A DNA stretch of 64,000 bases from Paenibacillus sp. 481 (GCF_021223605.1 NZ_CP075175.1:3861501-3925500); one strand, 5' to 3'; shown: positions 24,986-37,929, counted from the stretch's first letter. Numbers and translations: made by a program. The notes: generated by a model not told the origin, from the letters alone.

Positions 24986-26902
24986 GTGAAATACAATGGG
25001 GATCTTTATTCTGCAATCTACGATAAGGTTGCATACGGAATACTGGCGAGCTTTATAGCGGTGTGCCTATGGTCCTTTGTAGTTGCACAGGAACAGTGGC
25101 GTTGGATCGTGTTCAGTGCTGCTATGCTCGTTGTTGCGGGCATGTTATGGAATGAGTGGCGAGTTCGGAAGCTGCGGAATTTATATGTGGGCTCAATTAC
25201 GTCGGACGGATCAACGGTTGAAGTACTGGGGATGTGTGGTCGTATGCATGAACACTTGCCCATTCCTGCTCTTTTTGTGTGTCAAGATGGGCAAATTATG
25301 GGGATGAATGCAGCTTTTCGTGAAGCGACGAGCTATAAATACGACGACGTGCAAACGTTAGCTCAAATTATCGATGAGCGGCATGTGAATGAGATGTTAG
25401 TGGCGCTCGAGAAAGCTAGGCAAGGGCAGGACGTGCAAATTAACATTGTCGGACTGCACAAGCAAGGCTATCGTATGGATTGGGCGGCTGCCATTACGTT
25501 TATGCCAAGCGGTACGATAACCGACTCGTCTCCGACAGATTCTCTTTTGTACGCTGTATTTTTGCAGGACACGAAACTGAATCGACATTTATCGGAACGA
25601 ATCAGCTATATGTCCTACTACGATGATATGACGGGCTTGCCTAATCGACGAATGTTTATGCAAGGTTTGTCGGGTGCGTTAAAAATGACGGCATACTCTC
25701 CGTTTTGCATGGCTATCGTCATGATGGATCTGGATCGGTTTAAACGGATCAACGATACGTTTGGTACGGATTGCGGGGATATGCTGTTGTTGCAAACAGC
25801 TGAGCGGCTACTGCGCTCGTTAACGGAGAACGATATGCTGGCACGCTTAGAAGGGGATGAGTTTGCCTGTTATTTAACGAATGTGCAGTCCGAGCAAGAA
25901 GTGGCGGAGCGCGTGCGACGATTGCTTACTGCGATGGAGGAGCCCTTCCTGCTTAATGATATTCCGGTGCATGTAACGATGAGCATCGGGATTACAATGG
26001 TGGAAGAAGCTCTGCATATGTCTGACGCAGGCACCTTAGCGAAACAGGCGGATATTGCTTTGTCACGTATAAAGAGCCAAGGGAAAAACGGATTTTTGTT
26101 CTATACGCCAGATATGAGCGATCAGTCGCTAGAGCGGTTAACGCTAGAAAACGATATGCGGATTGCGTTAGTAAGAGGCGAGTTCGAGTTGTACTATCAG
26201 CCGCAAGTTGATATGAGCAAACAACAAATAGTTGGTGTGGAAGCGCTTGTCCGCTGGAATCATCCTGTACGTGGTATTATTTCACCAGGATTGTTTATCC
26301 CGTTGGCTGAGGAAAACGGTTTTATCGTAGCGTTAGGAGAATGGGTGCTGGAAGAAGCGTGTCGGCAAAATAAGCTCTGGCAAAATGCAGGTTTGCCGCC
26401 TATTCCTGTGTCTGTGAATTTATCTGTACGCCAATTCGAAATGAAAAATTTAGCGGAAACCGTAGAACAAGTACTGTCTAAGACAGGATTGGAGCCGCGC
26501 TATTTGGACTTGGAAATTACGGAAAGTATGACGCTGGATGGTATCCGAGCGTCCCATATGCTAACCAAATTAAACGAAATGGGTGTAGGTATCAGTATCG
26601 ACGATTTTGGTACAGGGTACAGTTCACTCCATTATTTGAAAAGTTTTCCGATTAGTCGGTTGAAAATTGATCGCTCATTTGTGCGTGATTTACAGCAAGA
26701 TCCTAACGATGCTGCTATTGTGTCGGCCATTATTGCGTTAGGACACAATATGAAGATGCAAGTGATCGCTGAAGGGGTAGAAACGAAAGAACAACTGCAA
26801 TTTTTGCAGGATCATTCGTGTAATGAAATTCAAGGCTACTTTTTCAGTCCACCGCTGCCAAGCTTAAAGTTTGAATCGATGATGCGTGAAAGATGTGCAT
26901 GA
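24986..26902 (+). CDS. Membrane PAS-GGDEF-EAL protein, probable c-di-GMP phosphodiesterase
   Basis: 638 residues from a GTG start, chosen because GGAAGGAAGA lies just before it; the earlier ATG at 24965 has no ribosome site. Two membrane segments (about 10-55), a PAS-like domain (about 85-195), a GGDEF domain (about 205-365) and an EAL domain (about 385-635). The cyclase signature reads EGDEF (289-293) instead of GGDEF, suggesting lost or altered cyclase activity. The EAL domain looks intact: EALVRW (419-424), LEITES, IDDFGTGYSSLHYLKSFP, KIDRSFV and AEGVETKEQ. It probably hydrolyses c-di-GMP. A 19-bp-stem terminator follows. Confidence 0.93.
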   Translation: MKYNGDLYSAIYDKVAYGILASFIAVCLWSFVVAQEQWRWIVFSAAMLVVAGMLWNEWRVRKLRNLYVGSITSDGSTVEVLGMCGRMHEHLPIPALFVCQDGQIMGMNAAFREATSYKYDDVQTLAQIIDERHVNEMLVALEKARQGQDVQINIVGLHKQGYRMDWAAAITFMPSGTITDSSPTDSLLYAVFLQDTKLNRHLSERISYMSYYDDMTGLPNRRMFMQGLSGALKMTAYSPFCMAIVMMDLDRFKRINDTFGTDCGDMLLLQTAERLLRSLTENDMLARLEGDEFACYLTNVQSEQEVAERVRRLLTAMEEPFLLNDIPVHVTMSIGITMVEEALHMSDAGTLAKQADIALSRIKSQGKNGFLFYTPDMSDQSLERLTLENDMRIALVRGEFELYYQPQVDMSKQQIVGVEALVRWNHPVRGIISPGLFIPLAEENGFIVALGEWVLEEACRQNKLWQNAGLPPIPVSVNLSVRQFEMKNLAETVEQVLSKTGLEPRYLDLEITESMTLDGIRASHMLTKLNEMGVGISIDDFGTGYSSLHYLKSFPISRLKIDRSFVRDLQQDPNDAAIVSAIIALGHNMKMQVIAEGVETKEQLQFLQDHSCNEIQGYFFSPPLPSLKFESMMRERCA

Positions 26903-26961
26903 AGTGCATGAAGTGCATGATGATAAAGATAATGTGTGGTTGTGCATAATACTAGACGAAA

Positions 26962-27010
26962 AACAGCAGCCGTTAAAAGATTCGCTCTTTTAACGGCTGC
27001 TGTTTTTTTA
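26962..27010. terminator. Strong bidirectional terminator
   Basis: A perfect 19-bp stem (26962-26980 with 26986-27004) closes a five-base TTCGC loop, with T-run and A-run flanks. It ends the GGDEF/EAL gene and the opposing 27049-27600 gene. Confidence 0.92.
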
Positions 27011-27048
27011 CTTTACACAAGTGGAGTACAATCACCACTAGCTAACGG

Positions 27049-27600
27049 TTACGCATTCATTTCTTCAATTTCAAATAAATGAAAAGCGTAAACTTGTTTC
27101 TCATCAACGTGGTACACATTTAACAACTGTTTCTCCGCATCGTAGTTTAGAACGCGGCAAGGCATGCTTATCTTGACACCTTTGCCTTTGTTAATAAACA
27201 TCCGAATTAGTGACTTATGGAGAATAAATTGCTCAATCTGTTTCTCCACATCAGACAATTCGTGTAGTCCCCCTGATAAATGCAAGGGTTGTTGGGCTTG
27301 CTTCTTTTTCGGCGCTTGTTGTTGATTTTCATCGACTGTTGTTGCGTCAACTGTTGTGTCACTTGAACCGTTCCGTAATCCAAAAGGCGTTTCCTCTATG
27401 TTTTGCTGCTGCATCATTTCCATGAGCTGAACAAGAGTGCCTAATTGCGTGCCTGATTGAACTTGTAAATCGAGAATGTCTTGTTCGTTTTGCAGTAGGT
27501 TCAGTAGCTTTTCCAATGCAGCTGCGTTGGAATCACCCTGAATCAAGATGTCGACGTTAAATTTGTACGTCGATCGGTTAGATTTCATCGGATAGATCAT
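27049..27600 (-). CDS. Hypothetical protein
   Basis: 183 residues; no named domain recognised. The N-terminal part (STYKFNVDILIQGDSNAAAL, then LLNLLQNEQDILDLQVQSGT) looks like a small alpha/beta unit with a helix. A Gln/Thr-rich linker (about 68-110) follows, then a C-terminal beta-rich domain (SLIRMFINKGKGVKISMP, then VYHVDEKQVYAFHLFEIEEM). No signal peptide or membrane segment. GGGGG lies upstream of the ATG. Alone between two opposing transcripts. Likely a lineage-restricted cytosolic protein. Confidence 0.75.
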   Translation of the reverse strand: MIYPMKSNRSTYKFNVDILIQGDSNAAALEKLLNLLQNEQDILDLQVQSGTQLGTLVQLMEMMQQQNIEETPFGLRNGSSDTTVDATTVDENQQQAPKKKQAQQPLHLSGGLHELSDVEKQIEQFILHKSLIRMFINKGKGVKISMPCRVLNYDAEKQLLNVYHVDEKQVYAFHLFEIEEMNA

Positions 27601-27669
27601 ATTGATATAATCCCCCAGCCCTGACCATTCAGCCTAGATGAAACCATTATAATAAGGCGAATCATGAAC

Positions 27670-27695
27670 AAAAATAGTTCTTTAGAACTATTTTT
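27670..27695. promoter_or_regulatory. Perfect palindromic hairpin in a divergent promoter region
   Basis: AAAAATAGTTC and GAACTATTTTT form an 11-bp perfect inverted repeat with a TTTA loop. Both neighbouring genes start away from it, so it is not a normal end-of-gene terminator. On the minus strand it could be a leader attenuator of the 27600 gene; otherwise an operator. The rest of this 287-base gap is AT-rich without clear signals. Confidence 0.45.
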
Positions 27696-27887
27696 CGGAT
27701 GGTGGTGTGAAAAATATGTCGAAATGATGAATGTTTAACTATTTTGATAGGAATAGAATGATCTAGAAGATTCACAAATAATAAACAGTTCGTATCGAAA
27801 ACGGTTTGTTACAAGTGCACATTAGAGCAGGGAAAGCATACGATGTTATCGATTATGTAGTTTGTGTAGTAAAGGAGGTCATCCGTT

Positions 27888-28190
27888 ATGATTCGTTTGC
27901 TGCCCATAACGATTGAGCAACATACGGTACTTGGGGTGGAAGTGCTGCTGCCCAAAACGACCCTATTGTCCATTTCGACGGACCACGGATATATTATGTG
28001 CGGAGCACTCGATGTAGGGCTGTTGAATGACCGGCTCAAAGATCGCGGCATTATTGCTGGCCGCGCAGTTGGTGTGCGGACATTAGAACAATTACTTGAG
28101 GCTCCCTTAGAGTCGGTGACGCATTCAGCCGAGCAATTAGGCATTTATGCAGGTATGTCAGGAAGAGAAGCACTACTTCGTATGACGTAA
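27888..28190 (+). CDS. YunC family (DUF1805) protein
   Basis: 100 residues, full length for the family. Hallmarks: GVEVLLPKTTLLSISTDHGY, then IMCGALDVGLLNDRL and GRAVGVRTLEQLL. The structure of B. subtilis YunC is a small alpha/beta protein of unknown function. An AAAGGAGG ribosome site precedes the ATG. It converges on mtnA, with a long hairpin between them. Confidence 0.93.
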   Translation: MIRLLPITIEQHTVLGVEVLLPKTTLLSISTDHGYIMCGALDVGLLNDRLKDRGIIAGRAVGVRTLEQLLEAPLESVTHSAEQLGIYAGMSGREALLRMT

Positions 28191-28214
28191 GGCGATTGGC
28201 GTGGAACAAAATAA

Positions 28215-28263
28215 GGCGGACACTGCCTGTGTTATGGTTAAGATAACACAATGAGTGCCCGCC
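28215..28263. terminator. Two-part hairpin between converging yunC and mtnA
   Basis: Outer arms GGCGGACACT (28215-28224) and AGTGCCCGCC (28254-28263) pair at 9 of 10, and inner arms TGTGTTAT (28228-28235) and ATAACACA (28243-28250) pair perfectly. No T-run, but its position between stop codons suggests transcript ends for both genes. Confidence 0.55.
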
Positions 28264-28324
28264 AGAATGAATCCACGAATGGACGGCTTCATTTAATTGG
28301 TGATGCTTGAACTCGTTGGATGAC

Positions 28325-29527
28325 TTAGCGCTTCATCACTTGCTGCAAAGAAACATCGTACGGCGCACGCAGCACCCCGTGCTCTGTAATAATGGCACTA
28401 ACGTACTCGTTCGGTGTCACATCGAAAGCAGGGTTAAATACTTTTACGCCTTGCGGTGCACTTCGCTTCCCGAATGACTCAGTGACTTCGCTGTCGCTTC
28501 TTTCCTCAATCGGGATCTGATCACCTGAAGGTGTGTCGAGATCGATCGTGGACGTTGGACAAGCCACATAAAATGGAATACCGTGTGCTTTAGCTAAAAT
28601 AGCTAGGCCGTACGTGCCGATTTTGTTGGCTACGTCGCCGTTTGCCGCAACGCGATCGGTTCCAACGATAACGGCCTGTACCCAGCCCTTTTGCATGACC
28701 ATTGCAGCCATATTGTCACAAATAAGCGTTACATCGATTCCAGCTTGCATAAGCTCGAACGCTGTTAGCCGTGCACCTTGCAGTACAGGGCGTGTCTCAT
28801 CTGCAAACACACGCAGTGTCATGCCACGCTCTTGCGCCAAGTACATTGGCGCTAGCGCCGTTCCATAACGCGCGGTTGCTAGGCCACCTGCGTTGCAATG
28901 GGTGAGAACTCCCATGTCATCGTGGAACAACGTGAGGGCATGTTCGCCAATCGAGCGGCACACTTCCTCATCTTCTGCTTGAATTAGCTGTGCTTCCGCT
29001 AGCAATTGTCCATTGAACTGCTGTACAACGGCTAGTTCTGCACCTGCACTTGCACCTTCACTTTCAGCGGTAGCTGTGCCTGCAGCGATGTGTGCAGCCT
29101 TCGCGCGCATCCGATCCAGCGCCCAGAACAGATTGACCGCTGTCGGCCGCGACGTGGCCAAATAAGTCGCATGCTGCTCGACCGCTGCGAGCCATGCAGC
29201 GGCAGTTGCTGGCTGATCATGTTGTACGCCGAGCACAAGGCCGTATGCAGCCGCAATGCCAATGGCAGGCGCGCCACGTACCGCCATATCACGGATGGCG
29301 TGCCATACTTGCTCGGAACTTTCGAGCCGCATAAATACAATAGACTCAGGGAGCAACCGTTGATCGAGCAGTGCTAAGGCTCCATCCTCCAACCAGCGTA
29401 CAGATACAAGGGGCCCTTGTTGGTCAAGCGTCTGCGCATCTGTCGCTGCGTCATGTACGGCCATACTATCTACAGCCACACCATCTAAAGCAATACTCGC
29501 GTTCCCTGTGTTAACGCCGTTCGTCAT
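28325..29527 (-). CDS. mtnA: S-methyl-5-thioribose-1-phosphate isomerase
   Basis: 400 residues. It isomerises methylthioribose 1-phosphate to methylthioribulose 1-phosphate in methionine salvage. Motifs: [50 protein letters not shown] and the C-terminal [21 protein letters not shown]. The start at 29527 lies one base after the mtnK stop, with AAAGGAG inside the mtnK end. At 400 residues it is longer than the usual 340-355: about 35 residues of N-terminal extension precede the [12 protein letters not shown] core, and an Ala/Glu-rich insertion (about 165-185) is present. Operon with mtnK. Confidence 0.94.
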   Translation of the reverse strand: MTNGVNTGNASIALDGVAVDSMAVHDAATDAQTLDQQGPLVSVRWLEDGALALLDQRLLPESIVFMRLESSEQVWHAIRDMAVRGAPAIGIAAAYGLVLGVQHDQPATAAAWLAAVEQHATYLATSRPTAVNLFWALDRMRAKAAHIAAGTATAESEGASAGAELAVVQQFNGQLLAEAQLIQAEDEEVCRSIGEHALTLFHDDMGVLTHCNAGGLATARYGTALAPMYLAQERGMTLRVFADETRPVLQGARLTAFELMQAGIDVTLICDNMAAMVMQKGWVQAVIVGTDRVAANGDVANKIGTYGLAILAKAHGIPFYVACPTSTIDLDTPSGDQIPIEERSDSEVTESFGKRSAPQGVKVFNPAFDVTPNEYVSAIITEHGVLRAPYDVSLQQVMKR

Positions 29528-29528
29528 T

Positions 29529-30776
29529 TTACACATGCACTCCTTTAAAACCATATTCACACGTGGCGATTACTTCGTCGATCGAATGAACCCGACGGTT
29601 AATCTTCACCAACTTCTTACCGATCGTTAGCGCAATACGCTGCGCACGCTCTTTAACTTGCGGATCTGGAATGGAATCAATGTCAGCGACATGAGCCAGC
29701 CCGACAATCCGTCGAATCATTTTACAACCTGCATAACCGATTACATCCTGCAACAGTCGGTCTATATACATATCTTGATAGCCGTCAGTAGCTGCGAGTC
29801 GGTCAACAAGATGCTCATCCCATAGCACACGGAATTTCGCTTCAAAACGATTCCATATATCTCGCACCGTATTTAATAAATAGCGGCGATAATCTTGCCT
29901 TGTTTGCTCGTCACCGCACCAATACTGTTGTCCTGCTGCGTTAAGCAGCAAATTGGCAATCACCGCACCGATATCAAATCCCATCGGGCCATAATAAGCA
30001 AATTCAGGATCGATCACTTTAGTCGATGTTTCCGTTATAAAGATGCTGCCTGTATGCAGATCGCCGTGAAGCAGCGCCTGCGTCTGAGTCAAGAACTTCT
30101 CACGCAGCAAAGCTACTTCTAAATGTAGAACTTTATCGTCCCACAGCTTGGTCAGCTCATCACGTATAGCTGCATCGCAATTGTTATTCGGGGAATCCGT
30201 ATACGGGTCGTCAAAAATAAGGTCCTCCGTAATTTTGCACAACTCCGGATTCGTAAACTGCTCCACACGACGCTTTTTCTCCTGCTGATTCATACCGAGA
30301 TCAGAAGAGAAAAAGAGGGTTCGTGCCATAAATTCAGCAATATGCTCTGCAAATAGCGGATATTGCTTCCCTTCGATTAACCCTTTTCGCATAATAACGT
30401 GATCGCTCAAATCCTCCATAACGGTAAGCGCGAGTTCGTTATCAATTTTGAATACCTTGGGTACAAGTTGTGGAACAAGCGAAGCTTGAAATAATAGCGC
30501 TTCACTTTCAATGCGTGCGCGATCCAACGTCAACGGCCACGACTCCCCAACAACTTTTGCATAAGGGAGCGCTTGCTTGACAATAATACGTTGAGGCGAT
30601 TGGTCGGATGTTGCTTGTTCACTACCGGACTCATAAACACGAAACACTAAGTTCAAATTTCCGTCGCCGATTTCTTCGCACTGCAAGTTAGCATCAGCAG
30701 CAAAAACGTTGATGCTTCTCGCAATTTGAATCGCATCTTCTAAGGACAACGGACGATATGATGTGGATTTGATCAT
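29529..30776 (-). CDS. mtnK: S-methyl-5-thioribose kinase
   Basis: 415 residues. It phosphorylates methylthioribose, feeding MtnA in the next gene. The start at 30776 follows GGGAGGTG by 11 bases. The kinase fold shows [15 protein letters not shown] (nucleotide loop), [12 protein letters not shown] with the ATP-binding Lys, the catalytic [14 protein letters not shown] and the metal motif [15 protein letters not shown], all typical of MtnK. In B. subtilis this operon has a SAM riboswitch; I could not find an S-box core in the leader here (30777-30960). Confidence 0.94.
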   Translation of the reverse strand: MIKSTSYRPLSLEDAIQIARSINVFAADANLQCEEIGDGNLNLVFRVYESGSEQATSDQSPQRIIVKQALPYAKVVGESWPLTLDRARIESEALLFQASLVPQLVPKVFKIDNELALTVMEDLSDHVIMRKGLIEGKQYPLFAEHIAEFMARTLFFSSDLGMNQQEKKRRVEQFTNPELCKITEDLIFDDPYTDSPNNNCDAAIRDELTKLWDDKVLHLEVALLREKFLTQTQALLHGDLHTGSIFITETSTKVIDPEFAYYGPMGFDIGAVIANLLLNAAGQQYWCGDEQTRQDYRRYLLNTVRDIWNRFEAKFRVLWDEHLVDRLAATDGYQDMYIDRLLQDVIGYAGCKMIRRIVGLAHVADIDSIPDPQVKERAQRIALTIGKKLVKINRRVHSIDEVIATCEYGFKGVHV

Positions 30777-31049
30777 AGGCGGACGTGCACCTCCCAAGTT
30801 ACAATTGCTTACAGCAGCATCCTGTATGATGCGGCGGTTTCGAAATAGTATATAGGATTTTTTTGCCTAATTAAATACTTATTTTTCGAATCAGATAACT
30901 AGACTTTTTGTCCACTCGTCAATTAATGTCTGTTTCGCTTGTAGAATAAGGGGTTACAAGTATTCAAGATAGAAATAGTTTGTGAAAAATAAGGCAGCGG
31001 TGTTAGCTTCAACTGAAATATTTTAACAAAAAAAAGGTGCGTAAAAGGC
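30777..31049. other. AT-rich intergenic region between mtnK and dps
   Basis: Divergent region with no gene. On the minus strand a TATACT-like -10 (complement of 30847-30852) could serve mtnK, with a poor -35. A TTGACG box is also visible on that strand, without a convincing -10. No riboswitch core or long repeat was found. Confidence 0.4.
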
Positions 31050-31086
31050 TTGATTAAAATTAGTTATTATATTAGAATAATTATAA
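31050..31086 (+). promoter_or_regulatory. dps promoter with overlapping PerR-type box
   Basis: TTGATT (31050-31055), 17-bp spacer, TAGAAT (31073-31078). The 15-mer TTAGAATAATTATAA (31072-31086) matches the PerR box TTATAATNATTATAA at 14 of 15 positions and covers the -10. Peroxide-responsive repression of Dps-type proteins by PerR is established in B. subtilis (mrgA). Confidence 0.7.
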
Positions 31087-31177
31087 AGAAAGACATAATC
31101 TAAATATGAAATTAGATCATGTATGAACAACTTAACTAGCTATTCAACTTATATTCAACATACTGGAGGCCATACAC

Positions 31178-31636
31178 ATGACACAAAACCAACAACAAAC
31201 ACAAACTAATCTTCTTCAAGCGATTAATCAGCAAGTAGCTAACTTGAACGTTCTATATGTTAAATTGCATAACTACCACTGGTTTGTAAAAGGCGGACAA
31301 TTTTTCGAGCTACATGAGAAATTCGAAGAGTACTACACAGAAGTTACGGCTAATATGGATGAGGTTGCTGAACGCTTGCTTATGATCGGTGGCAAACCTT
31401 ACGCGTCACTGAAACAATATTTGGAGCATGCTTCTATTAATGAAGCAAACGGAGCTGAAAACGCGGATCAAATGGTGCAACAATTGGTGGCAGACTTTGA
31501 GCAATTGATTAAAGAATTCAAGGCAATCATGGAATTGGCGGAAGAAGCAGAAGACGAAGCAACAGGTGATTTGTTCTTGGGGCTGAAGTCTGGTCTTGAG
31601 AAGCATGTATGGATGTTGAAGTCCTATATCGGCTAA
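31178..31636 (+). CDS. dps: Dps family mini-ferritin / DNA-binding protein
   Basis: 152 residues. Dps dodecamers oxidise and store iron and protect DNA from peroxide. Ferroxidase-centre residues appear in VKLHNYHWFVKGGQFFELHE (His pair) and the following EYYTEVTANMDEVAERLLMIGG (Asp and Glu). The N-terminal tail is Gln/Thr-rich without many Lys, so DNA binding may be weak, as in the MrgA/Dpr group. ACTGGAGG precedes the ATG. The PerR-type box over the promoter suggests induction by peroxide or iron/manganese imbalance. Confidence 0.95.
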   Translation: MTQNQQQTQTNLLQAINQQVANLNVLYVKLHNYHWFVKGGQFFELHEKFEEYYTEVTANMDEVAERLLMIGGKPYASLKQYLEHASINEANGAENADQMVQQLVADFEQLIKEFKAIMELAEEAEDEATGDLFLGLKSGLEKHVWMLKSYIG

Positions 31637-31741
31637 CAAATAGTAAAATAAGAAAAATGATCTCTTTCATCGACAGATTTGTTATAATAAAGTTTCTGGA
31701 GTAAAAGGTGTATCATTTGTAGGCTACATGCCTACTGCGAA

Positions 31742-31774
31742 CGCGTATCCTAAGGATGCGCTTTTCGTGTTTTT
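31742..31774 (+). terminator. Terminator after dps
   Basis: GCGTATCC (31743-31750) pairs with GGATGCGC (31754-31761, one G-U pair) around TAA, followed by TTTT and TTTTT. The loop is tight but the position fits. The rest of the 31637-31966 gap holds the suf promoter. Confidence 0.55.
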
Positions 31775-31849
31775 GAAGTGGTGTGACATTTATCATAGAC
31801 AAAATAGGACAATTAGTTGAAAACAAAAAAATAATAATTTAAAATTAGA

Positions 31850-31886
31850 TTGAGAATCGCTAACAATCACATTATAATTATTACAA
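31850..31886 (+). promoter_or_regulatory. suf operon promoter with overlapping PerR-type box
   Basis: TTGAGA (31850-31855), 17-bp spacer, TATAAT (31873-31878): a near-consensus SigA promoter. The 15-mer TTATAATTATTACAA (31872-31886) matches the PerR box at 14 of 15 positions. Fur-like or other Fur-family binding is the alternative reading. Confidence 0.65.
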
Positions 31887-31966
31887 GATAATAAATCTTA
31901 TTGGGATCTACTTCTCCCTTAAGTATATATGTATTTTTAAATCCATCACTCTGGAGGTTTGACCAC

Positions 31967-32749
31967 ATGGCAACTCAATTCGTCATAAATGGTTTGAAAG
32001 CAACCATTGAAGGTAAAGAAATTTTGAAAGGTATTAACCTTGAAATGAAAGGCGGCGAGGTGCACGCAATCATGGGCCCGAATGGTACGGGTAAAAGTAC
32101 ACTTGCGTCCGCTTTGATGGGGCACCATAAATATGAAGTAACTGAAGGTACAGTAACATTGGACGGCGAAGATGTGTTGGAAATGGAAGTGGATGAGCGC
32201 GCACGTGCTGGTCTGTTCTTGGCTATGCAATATCCGAGCGAAATTTCCGGTGTAACGAACTCCGACTTCTTGCGCAGCGCGATCAATGTGCGTCGCGGTG
32301 AAGGCAACGAGATCTCTTTGATCAAGTTCATTCGTCAAATGGAAGGCAAAATGAAAGAGCTTGAGATGAACCAAGAATTCGCACACCGTTACTTGAATGA
32401 AGGCTTCTCCGGTGGTGAGAAGAAGCGTAACGAAATTTTGCAAATGATGATGCTGGAACCGAAAATCGTCGTTCTTGACGAAATCGACTCCGGTTTGGAC
32501 ATCGATGCTCTTCGTATCGTTGCTAATGGCGTAAACGCTATGCGCAATGAAGAGCGCGGCTTCTTGATCATTACGCACTATCAGCGTTTGTTGGACTACA
32601 TCAAGCCAGATTTCGTTCACGTAATGATGCAAGGACGTATCGTTAAGTCCGGTGGTCCGGAATTGGCAGAGCGTCTTGAAGCAGAAGGTTACGACTGGGT
32701 TAAAGAAGAACTCGGTATCACAGACGAGACTGTAGGACAAGACGCTTAG
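31967..32749 (+). CDS. sufC: Fe-S cluster assembly ATPase SufC
   Basis: 260 residues; the start at 31967 follows CTGGAGG. ABC-type ATPase of the SufBCD scaffold complex, cytosolic. Walker [10 protein letters not shown] (about 37-45), the Suf-specific [19 protein letters not shown], signature [16 protein letters not shown], Walker [17 protein letters not shown] and switch His in [13 protein letters not shown]. First gene of sufCDSUB, behind a PerR-box-type promoter. Confidence 0.97.
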   Translation: MATQFVINGLKATIEGKEILKGINLEMKGGEVHAIMGPNGTGKSTLASALMGHHKYEVTEGTVTLDGEDVLEMEVDERARAGLFLAMQYPSEISGVTNSDFLRSAINVRRGEGNEISLIKFIRQMEGKMKELEMNQEFAHRYLNEGFSGGEKKRNEILQMMMLEPKIVVLDEIDSGLDIDALRIVANGVNAMRNEERGFLIITHYQRLLDYIKPDFVHVMMQGRIVKSGGPELAERLEAEGYDWVKEELGITDETVGQDA

Positions 32750-32780
32750 TCGAATGAGTGACAGGAGGAGCGATGGACCG

Positions 32781-35717
<2,937 letters not shown>

Positions 35718-35773
35718 GCCTGTACAAAGCAAGAGTAAATACGTACGGATACCGTACTAGGAGGTACACTGCG

Positions 35774-37171
35774 ATGGCTAAGAAAATGCCTGAAATGGAA
35801 GAGTACAAATATGGCTTCCGCGACAATCACCAAGCGGTGTTCCAATCTGGAAAAGGCTTGACGCCTGAAATCGTAAAAGAGATTTCGGGAATCAAGAACG
35901 AACCAGAGTGGATGCTTGACTTCCGCATGAAGTCGCTGAAACAATTCGAGAAGATGGAAATGCCTCGTTGGGGCGGTAATCTGGATGAGCTTGATTTCAA
36001 TGACATCCAATATTATGTTCGTCCTTCGGAGAAGCAAGGTAAGACGTGGGAAGAAGTTCCGACTGAAATTAAAGAGACGTTCGACAAGCTCGGTATCCCT
36101 GAAGCGGAGCAAAAGTTCTTGGCGGGCGTATCTGCTCAATATGAGTCGGAAGTCGTTTACCACAGCATGCAAAAAGAGCTGGAAGACCAAGGTGTTATTT
36201 TTACGGATACAGATACGGCATTGCGTGAGCATCCAGAAATTTTCCGTGAATACTTTGGTACGGTTGTTCCGATTGCAGACAATAAGTTTGCAGCGTTGAA
36301 CAGTGCAGTATGGTCTGGCGGTAGCTTTATTTACGTTCCAAAAGGCGTAAAATGCGAAATTCCGTTGCAAGCCTACTTCCGTATCAACTCGGAGAACATG
36401 GGTCAATTCGAGCGTACGCTTATTATTGCGGACGAAGATAGCTTTGTTCACTACGTAGAGGGTTGTACGGCACCTGTGTACAGCACGAACTCGTTGCATA
36501 GTGCGGTCGTTGAAATTATCGTGAAGAAGAACGCTCGCGTTCGCTACACGACGATTCAGAACTGGGCACCGAACATTTACAACCTCGTTACGAAGCGCGC
36601 GGTATGTGAAGAAAATGCAAACATGGAGTGGGTAGATGGTAACATCGGCTCCAAGTTGACAATGAAATATCCAGCGGTAGTTCTTAAAGGCCGCGGTGCA
36701 AAAGGCTCCGTGTTGTCGATTGCGGTAGCAGGTAAAGGCCAGCACCAAGATGCTGGAGCGAAGATGATTCACCTTGCTCCAGACACAACGTCGACAATCA
36801 TTTCGAAGTCGATTTCGAAGCACGGTGGTAAAGTAACTTACCGTGGTCTTTCTTCCTTCGGACGTGATTCCGATGGTGCGAAAGCGAACATCAAGTGTGA
36901 TACGCTTATTTTGGATAACGAGTCCACGTCCGATACGATTCCGTACAACGAAATTCGTAACGACAACATTCAGTTGGAGCATGAGGCAACGGTATCTAAA
37001 GTATCCGAAGACCAATTGTTCTACTTGATGAGCCGTGGCTTGACTGAAGACGAAGCGACACAAATGATCGTAATGGGCTTCATTGAGCCGTTTACGAAAG
37101 AGTTGCCAATGGAATATGCGGTAGAGATGAACCGTCTCATCAAGTTCGAGATGGAAGGCTCCATCGGCTAA
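35774..37171 (+). CDS. sufB: Fe-S cluster assembly scaffold SufB
   Basis: 465 residues; TAGGAGG precedes the ATG. SufB is the catalytic scaffold on which the cluster is built. Diagnostic segments: [77 protein letters not shown] and [18 protein letters not shown], with the conserved Cys in the last. Last gene of the operon, 56 bases after sufU, followed by a long hairpin terminator. Confidence 0.97.
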   Translation: MAKKMPEMEEYKYGFRDNHQAVFQSGKGLTPEIVKEISGIKNEPEWMLDFRMKSLKQFEKMEMPRWGGNLDELDFNDIQYYVRPSEKQGKTWEEVPTEIKETFDKLGIPEAEQKFLAGVSAQYESEVVYHSMQKELEDQGVIFTDTDTALREHPEIFREYFGTVVPIADNKFAALNSAVWSGGSFIYVPKGVKCEIPLQAYFRINSENMGQFERTLIIADEDSFVHYVEGCTAPVYSTNSLHSAVVEIIVKKNARVRYTTIQNWAPNIYNLVTKRAVCEENANMEWVDGNIGSKLTMKYPAVVLKGRGAKGSVLSIAVAGKGQHQDAGAKMIHLAPDTTSTIISKSISKHGGKVTYRGLSSFGRDSDGAKANIKCDTLILDNESTSDTIPYNEIRNDNIQLEHEATVSKVSEDQLFYLMSRGLTEDEATQMIVMGFIEPFTKELPMEYAVEMNRLIKFEMEGSIG

Positions 37172-37230
37172 TCGTATTTCGGCAAGGTGTTCGATGAAGT
37201 CATTGACTTTAATCTTCTGATTAACCGATA

Positions 37231-37291
37231 AATACGTGTTCGCAGTAACTTTTACACTTCTGTGTTCAAGTTGCTCGAACGCGTATTTTTT
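37231..37291 (+). terminator. Terminator of the suf operon
   Basis: AATACGTGTTCG (37231-37242) pairs with CGAACGCGTATT (37276-37287, one G-U pair). Inside, AGTAACTT pairs with AAGTTGCT (one G-U) and ACAC with GTGT. A T-run follows. An unusually long stem-loop. Confidence 0.75.
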
Positions 37292-37380
37292 ATGTTAGCT
37301 GCACAATCAAGCAGATGTACGTATCCAGTATGGGCGTACTGTCATCTTTATAGTGTGATCTGCTAAAGATCTGCTTGAGA

Positions 37381-37929
37381 TCAGCGTGTCCAATCCATAA
37401 TGTAAGGCGTTATATTTGCTTCAATAAGACTGGCGACGATTAATAGGGCCGTCACGACTAAGAACAGTCTCGCGCTATTTAGAGCTTCTGTTATCCATTT
37501 TATTTTTTCTCCATATTTGATTCTTCGTACAATTAAGCTAAGCGGCTTTAATCCGATAGCCCCAGCCAGAAGCAGAGCAGGAATTTCTAAAAGGCCATGC
37601 GGTAGCAGTCCCGCCAAGATGGTTGGATAAGAATGAACCGCAGAAGACAGTGCAATGACAAATCCGATAATGAGGCCATTTGAAAATAAAATGAAGATCG
37701 TTGGTACCGATAGAAGAATCCCGCTGGCTGCTATAATAAAAGCGGTTCTAATGTTATTTGTAGCATAAGTGTGCCATTCCATATGTTCGGGTTGAACATA
37801 CATATTTGGTTTAATATTAACCTGATGGCCTAAAAATAAGCCGAGAATAATTCCTGTACATAATAACACTGCCGAAAGCAAAATCCGTTTTTTCTCTTGT
37901 GCCCATACCCGTGTTAACACAGACTTCAT
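37381..37929 (-). CDS. SpoIIM family membrane protein
   Basis: 182 residues, five predicted membrane segments. The SpoIIM/DUF95 pattern is seen: NNIRTAFIIAASGILLSVPT, FSNGLIIGFVIA, then LPHGLLEIPALLLAGAIGL. SpoIIM works with SpoIID and SpoIIP in peptidoglycan remodelling at engulfment; many related proteins are not sporulation specific, so the exact role is open. Alone here, with GGGGTG upstream of the ATG. The usual spoIIM context (spo0F/xer region) is absent. Confidence 0.85.
   Translation of the reverse strand: MKSVLTRVWAQEKKRILLSAVLLCTGIILGLFLGHQVNIKPNMYVQPEHMEWHTYATNNIRTAFIIAASGILLSVPTIFILFSNGLIIGFVIALSSAVHSYPTILAGLLPHGLLEIPALLLAGAIGLKPLSLIVRRIKYGEKIKWITEALNSARLFLVVTALLIVASLIEANITPYIMDWTR

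Noticed and set aside
30777-30960. SAM riboswitch before mtnK
   Set aside because: No GAGGGA/GGCCC-type S-box core was seen on the minus strand.
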